Shown: one piece after another, positions 53,458 to 62,498 of the stretch
Position numbering within the stretch: the stretch's first letter is position 1
Layout: each line of letters begins with the position of its first letter
Program-made: the position numbers and the translations under genes
The notes under the pieces: generated by a model
What the model saw: only the letters and a program-made list of their open reading frames with translations
Told to the model about the DNA's origin: nothing
Databases searched by the model: none
Assembly (NCBI GenBank): GCA_044361535.1
Contig: JBIKIQ010000007.1
Coordinates: forward strand, 1-64,000
DNA from: UBA952 sp044361535
Lineage (GTDB): Bacteria > Bacteroidota > Bacteroidia > Flavobacteriales_D > Crocinitomicaceae
DNA: 64,000 nt
Reading direction: 5' to 3'

Positions 53458-53559
53458 GGCATTTTATTTAGATAGCTTAAATCTTTTTTTGTTTAGAAGT
53501 ATTACCTAATCTCTTTAGAGAGTTGGTGTTTGTTTTACATTTTTTCTATGTGAAATTAG

Positions 53560-53567
53560 TACTTTTG
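53560..53567 (+). promoter_or_regulatory. -7 element of the methionine operon
   Basis: TACTTTTG, 63 bases before the metH ATG. The longer leader (about 58 bases) could carry control signals, but I see no known riboswitch there. Confidence 0.45.
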
Positions 53568-53630
53568 TATTCCAAAGTTGATAGTTCTATCATTGCAATG
53601 GGAAAAATAATGCTTATTACAAAATAATTA

Positions 53631-56297
53631 ATGAATCATACACTTAAATTATCTGGTTTAGAACCGCTTATAGTTACTCCTGAAAGTAATTTTGTGAATG
53701 TTGGAGAACGGACTAATGTGACTGGTTCTAAGGCTTTTTTACGCATGATTAAAGAGGGAGATTTTGAATCTGCTCTCGCTGTGGCTTTAGATCAAGTAGA
53801 AGGAGGGGCACAAATAATCGATATCAACATGGATGAAGGAATGATCGATGGGAAGGAGGCAATGGTTAAGTTTCTTAATCTTATTGCATCTGAACCAGAT
53901 ATCGCTCGCGTTCCTATTATGATTGATAGTTCAAAATGGGAGATTATTGAGGCTGGATTAAAATGTATTCAAGGTAAAGGAGTTGTTAATTCAATCTCGC
54001 TGAAAGAGGGTGAAGATAATTTTATATATCAAGCGAAAACGATAAAACGCTACGGTGCTGCTGTTATAGTAATGGCATTTGATGAAAAGGGTCAAGCAGA
54101 TTCTTTCGAGCGAAGAATCGAAATCTGCAAAAGATCTTATGATATTTTGGTTGATGTTGTTGGTTTTTCATGTGAAGATATCATTTTTGATCCAAATATT
54201 TTTCCTGTAGCAACAGGGATGGATGAGCATAATAATAATGCACTCGATTTTTTCAAAGCAACTAAATGGATTCGTGAAAATTTACTAGGAGCACATGTAA
54301 GTGGAGGCGTTTCTAATGTTTCATTTTCATTTAGAGGAAATAATAAAGTAAGAGAGGCAATGCACGCTGCTTTTCTTTACCATGGAATTCAGCACGGAAT
54401 GGATATGGGAATAGTAAATCCAACCATGCTTGAAGTTTATTCTGATATTGATAAGGAATTATTGGAATATGTAGAGGATGTTTTGTTAAACCGAAGATCA
54501 GATGCTACGGAAAGACTTTTAGAATATGCAGAAACAGTTAAAGGAGATGGTAAAACGAAGGAAGTTGATTTAACTTGGAGGAATGTTCCCGTACAAGAAC
54601 GACTTTCTTATGCTCTGGTCAAAGGAATTGTAGAATTTATTGATGTTGACGTAGAAGAATGCAGAAAATTATATGATCGACCAATTCAGGTTATCGAAGG
54701 TCCATTGATGGACGGGATGAATGTGGTTGGTGACTTATTTGGAAGTGGTAAAATGTTTTTGCCGCAAGTTGTTAAGTCAGCACGAGTAATGAAAAAAGCA
54801 GTAGCCTACTTATTGCCTTTTATAGAAGCTGAAAAAGATGGAAAAAGTTCCTTTGCAGGAAAAATTCTTATGGCAACTGTAAAAGGAGATGTTCATGATA
54901 TAGGTAAAAATATTGTGGGAGTTGTACTTGCGTGTAACAATTATGAGGTAATTGATATTGGTGTAATGGTGCCTGCAGAAAGAATAATTGAAATGGCAAT
55001 TAAAGAAAATGTTGATGTTATTGGTTTAAGTGGATTAATTACGCCTTCTCTAGATGAAATGGTTCATGTCGCCAAAGAAATGGAACGTGCCGGATTATCA
55101 ACTCCCTTGTTAATTGGTGGAGCAACTACTTCAAAGGTTCATACAGCTGTTAAAATAGAACAACATTATACCAAAGGACAAACTGTACATGTATTAGACG
55201 CTTCTCGATCTGTTACCGTAGTAGAAAGTTTGTTAGGGTACAAAAAAGACGGTTTTGTTCAGGAGTTAAAAACTGAATATTCGAGATTGCGTGAGCATCA
55301 TGAAAAGCACCGAGGAGCAAAACAATTATTGTCTTTACCAGAAGCTCAAGCAAATAAATTATCATTAAATTTTGATGAGAATACTATTCATTCACCAAAT
55401 TTTATAGGTGTAAAATCATTGAATAACATTGATTTACGAGAGATATCTCAGTTTATTGATTGGACTCCATTTTTTCAAACTTGGGAACTTCACGGTAGAT
55501 TTCCTGCAATTCTAACGGATGAGGTTGTTGGAAAAGAAGCTACAAAATTATTTGAAGATGCTCAACAAATGTTAGAGCAAATTATTCGTGAAAAATGGTT
55601 GGAGGCACGTGCTGTTTTTGGATTATTCCCGGCAAATTCAGTTGGAGATGACATTGAGATTTATAATGATTTAAATCGTGAAAATATACTTTCAATTCAA
55701 CGAACACTTAGACAACAAACAAAGAAAACAGCTGGACAACCAAATATTGCCCTTGCTGATTATATCGCGCCAAAAGAAATTGACATTAATGATTATATCG
55801 GTGGTTTTGTTGTTACAACAGGCATTGGGATAGATGAACATGTCGAAAGATTTGAAAAAAATCATGACGATTATAGTTCGATAATGTTAAAAGCATTGGC
55901 TGATAGACTTGCTGAAGCACTTGCAGAATACTTGCATGCTGAGGTTCGTACAAAATATTGGGGATATGCTTCGAATGAAGTATTATCAAATGAAGACGTT
56001 ATTGCCGAAAAATACCGTGGAATTCGACCTGCACCAGGTTATCCAGCGTGTCCAGATCATCAAGAAAAAATAGGTTTGTTTTCACTATTAAATGCTACAA
56101 ATATTACAGGTGTTTCTTTAACTGAAAGTTTAGCAATGATGCCAGCATCATCAGTAAGTGGTTGGTATTTTGGTCATCCAGATGCGCGTTATTTTGGGCT
56201 TGGTAAAATAACTATGGAACAGGTGGAGGATATTGCAAGGCGGAAAGGACTTGCAGTTTCTGAAATAGAAAGATGGTATAGTAGTATTTTACATTAA
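53631..56297 (+). CDS. metH: Cobalamin-dependent methionine synthase lacking the homocysteine domain
   Basis: 888 residues, about 340 fewer than full-length MetH (about 1230). It starts directly at the pterin-binding domain (FVNVGERTNVTGSKAFLRMI) and lacks the N-terminal homocysteine/zinc domain. Then come the cobalamin cap (about 310-400), the cobalamin domain with DVHDIGKNIV (lower-ligand His, about 423) and GLSGLITPSLDEMVHVAKEM, and the C-terminal AdoMet activation domain with KYRGIRPAPGYPACPDHQEK and VSGWYFGHPDARYFGLGK. In Bacteroidota the homocysteine domain is often a separate gene; none is in this window. Followed 17 bases later by mtnB. Confidence 0.95.
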   Translation: MNHTLKLSGLEPLIVTPESNFVNVGERTNVTGSKAFLRMIKEGDFESALAVALDQVEGGAQIIDINMDEGMIDGKEAMVKFLNLIASEPDIARVPIMIDSSKWEIIEAGLKCIQGKGVVNSISLKEGEDNFIYQAKTIKRYGAAVIVMAFDEKGQADSFERRIEICKRSYDILVDVVGFSCEDIIFDPNIFPVATGMDEHNNNALDFFKATKWIRENLLGAHVSGGVSNVSFSFRGNNKVREAMHAAFLYHGIQHGMDMGIVNPTMLEVYSDIDKELLEYVEDVLLNRRSDATERLLEYAETVKGDGKTKEVDLTWRNVPVQERLSYALVKGIVEFIDVDVEECRKLYDRPIQVIEGPLMDGMNVVGDLFGSGKMFLPQVVKSARVMKKAVAYLLPFIEAEKDGKSSFAGKILMATVKGDVHDIGKNIVGVVLACNNYEVIDIGVMVPAERIIEMAIKENVDVIGLSGLITPSLDEMVHVAKEMERAGLSTPLLIGGATTSKVHTAVKIEQHYTKGQTVHVLDASRSVTVVESLLGYKKDGFVQELKTEYSRLREHHEKHRGAKQLLSLPEAQANKLSLNFDENTIHSPNFIGVKSLNNIDLREISQFIDWTPFFQTWELHGRFPAILTDEVVGKEATKLFEDAQQMLEQIIREKWLEARAVFGLFPANSVGDDIEIYNDLNRENILSIQRTLRQQTKKTAGQPNIALADYIAPKEIDINDYIGGFVVTTGIGIDEHVERFEKNHDDYSSIMLKALADRLAEALAEYLHAEVRTKYWGYASNEVLSNEDVIAEKYRGIRPAPGYPACPDHQEKIGLFSLLNATNITGVSLTESLAMMPASSVSGWYFGHPDARYFGLGKITMEQVEDIARRKGLAVSEIERWYSSILH

Positions 56298-56314
56298 ATT
56301 GTAAATCAATAAAA

Positions 56315-56899
56315 ATGAAATCTGAGTTAGTCAATACCATTCGTTTTTATAATCAAAAAGGTTGGTCACCGGCCACCTCTACAAATTATTCCTTTCGTGA
56401 TGAGCAAGATATTTGGGTTACGCGTTCGGGTATTGATAAATCTGAAATAACGGAAGATGATTTTATTTTAGTAAATGAAAAAAGTATTCCTCTTGAAAAG
56501 TATTCTGGCATAAAACCTTCAGCTGAAACTCAAATTCATTGCGATATATATAAATTGTTTCCGGACACTGAAGTTATTTTGCATAGTCATGGTAAATTTC
56601 CTGTTGTATGTTCTATGAAAAATAATGAATTCATTGAATTTGAAGGTTTTGAAGTTCAAAAAGGATTTAAGGGTCAAATAACTCACGATCAAAAGGTAAA
56701 GATTCCAATTTTTGCTAATTCTCAGGAAATGTCATTTTTTACCGAAGAACTTTCAAGACGAATAGACGAATTAGAAAATTCATGTTTTATAATTCAACAG
56801 CATGGAACTTACGCTTGGGGAGAGACTTTATTTGAAGCAAAAAGACATTTAGAGACTTTAGATTATCTCTGTGAATGTTGGTGGGAAATGAATAAATAA
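56315..56899 (+). CDS. mtnB: Methylthioribulose-1-phosphate dehydratase
   Basis: 194-residue class II aldolase-fold enzyme of the methionine salvage pathway. Evidence: the N-terminal GWSPATSTNYSFR segment, the zinc-binding VILHSHGKFPVV (two His), and the C-terminal His in IQQHGTYAWGETLFEAKRHL. MtnB and fuculose-phosphate aldolase-like enzymes share this fold, but the sequence pattern and the metH neighbour favour mtnB. Other salvage genes are absent here. Confidence 0.9.
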   Translation: MKSELVNTIRFYNQKGWSPATSTNYSFRDEQDIWVTRSGIDKSEITEDDFILVNEKSIPLEKYSGIKPSAETQIHCDIYKLFPDTEVILHSHGKFPVVCSMKNNEFIEFEGFEVQKGFKGQITHDQKVKIPIFANSQEMSFFTEELSRRIDELENSCFIIQQHGTYAWGETLFEAKRHLETLDYLCECWWEMNK

Positions 56900-56909
56900 G
56901 AATCAAGTT

Positions 56910-57254
56910 ATGTCAAAAAAAAGTAAGGAGCGATTAAATGTTGTTTATTCAACTAATCCGAATTTTCAGTACGAAGTTGAATCTAGCGAAGATATTGAAA
57001 CAATTGAACCCAAACTTCAAAAATTATACGTCTCACTGGATAAAAAGCAACGAGCAGGGAAGGAAGTAACTTTGATTGAAGGTTTTGTTGGAACAGACGA
57101 TGATTTGAAAGAATTGGGTAAATTTCTAAAAAGTAAATGTGGGGTAGGTGGTACTGTAAAAGAGGGTGAAATTGTTATTCAAGGAAATTTTAGAGATAAA
57201 ATAATTGAACTCTTGCAAAAAGATGGCTATCAAGTAAAACGAAAAGGGGGGTAG
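56910..57254 (+). CDS. SUI1/YciH-like translation factor
   Basis: 114 residues. The SUI1 domain (about 40-112) has LDKKQRAGKEVTLIEGFVGT, LKELGKFLKSKCGVGGTVKE and GEIVIQGNFRDKIIELLQKD, matching eIF1-like YciH proteins. The bacterial role is not essential and not fully understood (start-site fidelity or stress translation). The N-terminal 35 residues are disordered. It lies 10 bases after mtnB, so it is transcribed with it; no functional link to methionine is evident. Confidence 0.9.
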   Translation: MSKKSKERLNVVYSTNPNFQYEVESSEDIETIEPKLQKLYVSLDKKQRAGKEVTLIEGFVGTDDDLKELGKFLKSKCGVGGTVKEGEIVIQGNFRDKIIELLQKDGYQVKRKGG

Positions 57255-57270
57255 GGAATTAGTCCTGATT

Positions 57271-57831
57271 TTATTCCTCAGGTAATACGACGGTTTTAAT
57301 TTCAGATAATTTTGACTTTACAGAGCTTATTATCTCTAATATTTCAGATAAATGAGGTTCTTTTAGAGAATTTGTTTCTTTACAGAAAGTATCGTGAAAG
57401 CTAGGTAAATTGTAGTTTCCTAAAATTGTAGCACCATGTCTCGGAAAGCGATTCAATGCTGCCTCTAAAACACTTTGTCCACCTCTTGCACCTGTAGAGG
57501 TAGCCAACAATAAAAAGTGGCAATTTTCAAAAATTGCCGATTTATACGTTGAGATCCAGTCAAAAATATTTTTAAAAGCTGTGGTGTAAGAACCATTGTA
57601 TTCAGCGAAAGATATAATGATTAAATCAGATTGTTCAATTTTTTGAACAAACCTTACTATTTGTGATGGATAGCCTTCTTTTTGACGTTGAGGAGAGTAA
57701 ATGGCACACTCAAAATCATTTAGGTCTATTAGTTCTATTTCTGTATTTTCGAACAAATTAGCCGTACTAATAGCAAGGTTTTTATTGATCGAATTTAAAC
57801 TGTTAGAGGCACCGAACGCAAGTATTTTCAT
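57271..57831 (-). CDS. NADPH-dependent FMN reductase family protein
   Basis: 186 residues with the flavodoxin-like fold. The phosphate-binding loop of the family appears as FGASNSLNSINKNLAIS (about 5-21), and the second signature as SFAEYNGSYTTAFKNIFDW, with an Ala in place of the usual Pro in PEYN. Likely a cytosolic flavin or quinone reductase; substrate unknown. It is convergent with the SUI1 gene. Confidence 0.88.
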   Translation of the reverse strand: MKILAFGASNSLNSINKNLAISTANLFENTEIELIDLNDFECAIYSPQRQKEGYPSQIVRFVQKIEQSDLIIISFAEYNGSYTTAFKNIFDWISTYKSAIFENCHFLLLATSTGARGGQSVLEAALNRFPRHGATILGNYNLPSFHDTFCKETNSLKEPHLSEILEIISSVKSKLSEIKTVVLPEE

Positions 57832-57904
57832 AAGCTAAAAGTTACTATAGCTCAACAAAATTTCTGTTGGAATGTTCGAAATTAATATGGATTTCCTTTC
57901 TTAC

Positions 57905-58576
57905 TTATTGGTTACTTTGTCCAAAATTTGAGAAAGCTTGTTCGGATGAAAAATAGAAAATCTGGATAAAAGCAACATCACGAAGGAAATCAACTTTGCC
58001 AACTTCAATTCGATTTATTTTTAAACCAGTTCTTTTTTCTAAATCATCCTTCATTTCTTCATATTTATCCGAAGTAATAAGGTCAATTCGATCGTATGTT
58101 ATGATTTTTCGTGTTTCGTGTTTAACGAGCCACAAATATTCCAAAACATAAAGCATGATAACAATTGCTAAATTTATCAGTCCTAGTTCAAATAAATTTA
58201 TTTGATAAACATCTTTTGAAACTTCTGTTGCTAACATAGCGTTAACAACACTAAGACCAATAACTAAAAACAAATAGGTCATCTCCTTAATTTCAATGGC
58301 ATCTGTTCTATATCTAATAATTCCAAAAATCGCAAATAAACCAAGTCCCATACCCGTATCAATATCTAGTTTCTTCAAACTAAAGCAGAGAAAAAAGGTA
58401 ATCATTCCAATTAAGTAATACGTAAATAAGTAGTCTTTTCTCTTCGTTTTAGGGTAGTATAAAAAACGAATTATAATTGTCAAAAAGAATACGTTTAAGA
58501 ATAGTCTTAAAAGTAAGCTGTAAAAATCGCTTTGGTTAATAAAATTTAGTGATAGAAGTTCAAATCCGTCTTTCAT
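57905..58576 (-). CDS. DUF4956 membrane protein, linked to polyphosphate polymerase
   Basis: 223 residues with about four membrane helices followed by a soluble C-terminal domain. The family signature GLFAIFGIIRYRTDAIEIKE is at about 82-101. DUF4956 proteins are usually encoded next to VTC-domain polyphosphate polymerases, as here (4-base overlap with the VTC gene). They may form the membrane partner of the polymerase; this is inferred from gene order in the family. Confidence 0.9.
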   Translation of the reverse strand: MKDGFELLSLNFINQSDFYSLLLRLFLNVFFLTIIIRFLYYPKTKRKDYLFTYYLIGMITFFLCFSLKKLDIDTGMGLGLFAIFGIIRYRTDAIEIKEMTYLFLVIGLSVVNAMLATEVSKDVYQINLFELGLINLAIVIMLYVLEYLWLVKHETRKIITYDRIDLITSDKYEEMKDDLEKRTGLKINRIEVGKVDFLRDVAFIQIFYFSSEQAFSNFGQSNQ

Positions 58577-59343
58577 AGTTCTCTGTTTTTATCGTTTATA
58601 TTTCTTAGTTTTCTTAATTTTTCTTTAAATCTATTATATTTCATATTTCCCGTACCATATACTTCTAATGTGCCGAGACAATATTTACTGAGTCGATAGG
58701 GTCTTATGACCATTTTTTTCATATGAGCATAAAAAGGTGAATTTCTATTTACAACTTCTTGTTTGAGCTCTGCAATTACCAAATTATCGAGCTTAACTTC
58801 TTGGTCATCCCATTTAAAAGTAAGGTCAAAATCCAAGGTTAATCGTTCTTTAATGTCATTGTTTACTAAGGTAATTCGATGAAAGGAATTCCAAAGCTTA
58901 GGAACCAATTCAATATCAGAATTTAGTATTTTTTCTAAAAAAAGTTGTTGGTCTTCTGTTAAGCTTTGACCAATTTCTTTAGCAGTAATCCTACTTTTTT
59001 TTGTTCTACCTTTTATTTTGTGTTTGACTTCAAGAAAACTTAAATTAGATTCAACATATTTGCGAAATCTTACCTTAAATCGATCTACTTTTCCGATATA
59101 ATGGTCATTGTAGAATTTAAAATCTTCATCATCATAGTACAAGCTTTCGTAAAAAGGCATTCGAGTACCTTCTATTTCTAAAATCTTATAAGAATCTTTT
59201 ATAGCTGTCAATATAGATTCTAATTGACTAAAACTGAATGCGAATTTTGTATCAACGCGATTCATCAATTTCACCTCGTCCATTTCGTCCAGGGTAATTT
59301 TGGTAAATTCAGATGTAATTGGTTTGATGTGATCCTGCAGCAT
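58573..59343 (-). CDS. VTC-domain polyphosphate polymerase
   Basis: 256 residues of the VTC tunnel-barrel family that makes polyphosphate from ATP. Key stretches: MNRVDTKFAFSFSQLESILT, YYDDEDFKFYNDHYIGKVDR, KVRFRKYVESNLSFLEVKHK with basic tunnel residues, and IAELKQEVVN with the metal-binding Glu. Bacterial homologues are typically a single VTC domain plus a DUF4956 partner, as found here. It starts 11 bases after the SBBP-repeat gene. Confidence 0.9.
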   Translation of the reverse strand: MLQDHIKPITSEFTKITLDEMDEVKLMNRVDTKFAFSFSQLESILTAIKDSYKILEIEGTRMPFYESLYYDDEDFKFYNDHYIGKVDRFKVRFRKYVESNLSFLEVKHKIKGRTKKSRITAKEIGQSLTEDQQLFLEKILNSDIELVPKLWNSFHRITLVNNDIKERLTLDFDLTFKWDDQEVKLDNLVIAELKQEVVNRNSPFYAHMKKMVIRPYRLSKYCLGTLEVYGTGNMKYNRFKEKLRKLRNINDKNREL

Positions 59344-59354
59344 TAAGTCTCTTC

Positions 59355-62258
59355 CTATTCTTGTACAATAATTCGTGTAACCCCTATGATGTTATTTTCA
59401 TTAAAAACTTGCATAAGGTAAATCCCTGAATTTAAATTATTTCTAAAAATCATCCCATCCATAATTTTCTCATCTCTAACTTCTTTTCCTAATGCATCAA
59501 TTATTCGAACTCTAATTCCTGATGATAAATCTGAATAATTTGTAATTTGCGTATAATCAGTAAATGGGTTTGGAAAAATTGAAATAGTGTTTTCAATCAA
59601 GTCATTTACATTCAACGGAGAATCGTATTTTATGGTTACAATATCTTTTTGACCTGAAATTGATATACTTTGTCCGGACACGTAAATATTGTTGTTCGCA
59701 TCAATTTCACAAACATTTATTTCATCATCAGATCCAATATTGTTGTCATAGATTTTATTCCAATAGACAATACTCGTAGGTGAGATTTTAGATGTAAAAT
59801 AATTCCAATGTATGCCTGTTGGTTCATTTACTTCGATTCGCCCAACTAAAATAATATCTCCATTGTTATCAACTTTTAAATCACTTACTTCGTCACGTAA
59901 TTGAGCTCCACCATCAATAATTTGCGTCCAGTTTATACCACCTGAAGAGGAGATGGAACGAATAAAAATATTACTTGTTAGTGGACTCTCAGTACTACCC
60001 GAGAAATAAACGGTTCCATTTGCTGAAATATCCAAACAAATTCCTTTATCATTCCATCCGTTATTATCATAAATAGAACTCCAAAGTTGTGTTCCCGATG
60101 AATTATATTTTATTAAAAGACCATCATTGTTTATACCATTAGATGTTCTCCCAGCTATATATAAATTTTCAGAATTATCAAATTCCATTTCAGATGGTTC
60201 ATCCTTTCCACCTCCAATGCCAACAAAGGTTTTCGACCAAAGCTGGGTTCCGGAAGTATTGTAGGCAATCGTAATAATATCATCATTCGCTGAATTATTT
60301 GTGCTTCCAGTTAAAACTATTTTTCCAGAGGGCAAGTAACATAAATCAAAAGGGATATCCTCTAAATTAGCTGTTCCGTTATATTGTTTAACCCATTGTT
60401 GGACGCCTAAACTCGAGTACTTCACCAAAAGTATATCTTTATTAACTAGGAAAAGTGGGTTACTATCTGTATTACCTAAAACATAGACATTTCCTGAACC
60501 ATCAATTTCGAGTTTAAACCCTCTGTCCTCTCCGTTTGCAGCATTGTTGTTTAATTGTGATATCCACAAGATGCTTCCACTTGAACTTATTTTCATTGTA
60601 ATGATATCAAAATCGGTCAATGAGTCCTTTATAAATCCAGTAACGTATACATTTCCACTCGCATCAACTTTTATATCATTTGCTTCATCATTTCCATTAT
60701 CTGTTCCATTGTATTTTTTTACCCAAAGTGTATCTCCCAATGGATTTAACTTGATTACGCACAAATCTTTGAGATTAGCTCTGCTGTAAGTATAACCAGC
60801 TAAATACGAATTCCCTTCGGCGTCAATTGTCATTGCATTAACATTTTCCGTATTGTCTCCAATCCCAGCATAAAGTTTTGACCAATTTTCAACACCAGCA
60901 GAAGAATATTTTATTGCCAAGGCATCTGATTCAGATAGAATGTCTTGTGAACTTCCGGCAATATGGATATTTCCCGAATTATCAATTGAAAGTTGGTTTG
61001 CAATATCATCTTTTCCAGCTGTTCCATTAAATGATTTCAACCATAATTGCGTTCCTGTTGTCGCTGAATAAGCAATTGTTTTCGTATCAAAATTGGATGC
61101 TGTTACATTTGGGTCAGAATCTGATTTACCTGTAACCACAACGTCTCCAGAGGGGAGTGATGCAATTGAATAACCCTCATCTTCGCCATTTCCAGAGCCA
61201 TTGTGGTCTGCTTGCCATTGTAAGATTTTTGCTGAACTAATTTTTAATGATTTATAATCAAAGTTTTCAGTAAGACTAGGATCATTATCACTTTTGCCGG
61301 TAACATATACATTGCCATTTGCATCAATAGTCATCGATGACGCATAATCATTCTGAGCGCTTGTTCCATTATATACAAACCCGCCAGTCCATTGATCAAT
61401 TCCTTGTGACGAGTATTTTAAGACGAGAATGTCGTCATTTATTCCGTTATTACTGAAACCACAGATATATACATTTTCAGACCCGTCTAATTTTATGTCC
61501 GATGGTCTATCATCCATACCATTATTGAATGTTTGTGACCAAATTAAACCACCCAAACTAGTATATTTCCTTGTTACAATATCATCGTCAAGTAAATTAG
61601 CACTTCTACCGGTTACGTATATTGAATTTGCATTACCAACTTTGACTTTCAGAGCGCGATCTTTTGAATTGCCTGAACCATCAAAAAACGTTATCCAATT
61701 CTGCACACCTGTAGGCGAATAGGAAATCACTACGTAATCGTCATTGGATGTTTCACTAGGGTCGGTGTCTGTTTGTCCGGCAATTAGTACATTACCAAGT
61801 GCATCAACGGCGATATCATTCCCTTGATCATCTTGACTGTAAAGAAGATTATCGTAAACAGATGTCCAGATTAATTGTCCATTTTGATTGTAGCAAATAG
61901 TGACAATATCATCGTTTGTGTTATTTCCTTTGGCGTAACCGGTAACGATAATTTGGTTATTAAGCCCGAACGCCATTGCCAAAATTTCATCGTCCTTGTT
62001 GTCTAATCCATTAAAGGTTACCGACCAGCTTAACACACCAGAACTTGTATATTTTGTTAGCAAGTAATCTTTACGTTGGTTGGTTGTAACTGTATATCCT
62101 CCCAAATACACATTTCCAGTTGGGTCAGTTAAGACACAATTGTATTTATCTGAAAAATCACCAGCGCCATTGTACCTATTTAGCCATTGCTGAGTAGGTT
62201 CTTGCGAATAGAAATGACTTGTCAAAACTAGGTATGTGAGCAGTAAACAATATTTCAT
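59355..62258 (-). CDS. SBBP-repeat protein with T9SS sorting domain
   Basis: 967-residue secreted protein with a signal peptide (MKYCLLLTYLVLTSHFYS). Residues about 25-870 are roughly 17 beta-propeller-type SBBP repeats, each with the pattern DPTGNVYLGGYT / D.LTKYTSSGVLSWS (for example IDASGNVYVTGFIKDSLTDF, VDGSGNVYVLGNTDSNP). The last 80 residues are a T9SS type A sorting domain (ISIFPNPFTDYTQITNYSDL). Ligand unknown. It is in the same - strand run as the VTC polymerase, 11 bases upstream, but a functional link is unproven. Confidence 0.9.
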   Translation of the reverse strand: MKYCLLLTYLVLTSHFYSQEPTQQWLNRYNGAGDFSDKYNCVLTDPTGNVYLGGYTVTTNQRKDYLLTKYTSSGVLSWSVTFNGLDNKDDEILAMAFGLNNQIIVTGYAKGNNTNDDIVTICYNQNGQLIWTSVYDNLLYSQDDQGNDIAVDALGNVLIAGQTDTDPSETSNDDYVVISYSPTGVQNWITFFDGSGNSKDRALKVKVGNANSIYVTGRSANLLDDDIVTRKYTSLGGLIWSQTFNNGMDDRPSDIKLDGSENVYICGFSNNGINDDILVLKYSSQGIDQWTGGFVYNGTSAQNDYASSMTIDANGNVYVTGKSDNDPSLTENFDYKSLKISSAKILQWQADHNGSGNGEDEGYSIASLPSGDVVVTGKSDSDPNVTASNFDTKTIAYSATTGTQLWLKSFNGTAGKDDIANQLSIDNSGNIHIAGSSQDILSESDALAIKYSSAGVENWSKLYAGIGDNTENVNAMTIDAEGNSYLAGYTYSRANLKDLCVIKLNPLGDTLWVKKYNGTDNGNDEANDIKVDASGNVYVTGFIKDSLTDFDIITMKISSSGSILWISQLNNNAANGEDRGFKLEIDGSGNVYVLGNTDSNPLFLVNKDILLVKYSSLGVQQWVKQYNGTANLEDIPFDLCYLPSGKIVLTGSTNNSANDDIITIAYNTSGTQLWSKTFVGIGGGKDEPSEMEFDNSENLYIAGRTSNGINNDGLLIKYNSSGTQLWSSIYDNNGWNDKGICLDISANGTVYFSGSTESPLTSNIFIRSISSSGGINWTQIIDGGAQLRDEVSDLKVDNNGDIILVGRIEVNEPTGIHWNYFTSKISPTSIVYWNKIYDNNIGSDDEINVCEIDANNNIYVSGQSISISGQKDIVTIKYDSPLNVNDLIENTISIFPNPFTDYTQITNYSDLSSGIRVRIIDALGKEVRDEKIMDGMIFRNNLNSGIYLMQVFNENNIIGVTRIIVQE

Positions 62259-62478
62259 TTATATTATCTATTTGTTAACGCACTTTTAAGACCGCAAAAT
62301 AATGCAATTAGTTTCAATATTTACATTAAAAAAAATAAATATAGCCCATTTTTCTTAAAATAAGCCATATTTTCATGGCATAGCGCTTGACAATAGGGGT
62401 GTAAAGATAATTTTCACCTGTTTATGAGGAAATTAATGCCAAAATAATATTTTAACTGTCATTTAGGCAGTAAAACTG

Positions 62479-62486
62479 TAAATTTG
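62479..62486 (+). promoter_or_regulatory. -7 element of lon
   Basis: TAAATTTG ends 12 bases before the lon ATG. A -33 element is not clear. I see no heat-shock operator such as CIRCE nearby. Confidence 0.5.
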
Positions 62487-62498
62487 TACCATACAATT

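Noticed and set aside
53500..53530. Weak hairpin (TCTC-TTTA-GAGA) followed by T-rich sequence after the chalcone-isomerase-like gene
   Set aside because: Only four continuous base pairs with several mismatches; too weak to call a terminator.
60000..62200. Repeat-rich DNA that could suggest a mobile element or CRISPR array
   Set aside because: The periodicity is coding: in-frame SBBP propeller repeats with divergent DNA, no constant spacer-repeat pattern and no cas genes.
62399..62420. GGTG...CACC and a TTGACA-like string upstream of lon
   Set aside because: The stem is only 4 bp and TTGACA is not at a usable spacing to a -10; the Bacteroidota -7 element at 62479 is the better candidate.
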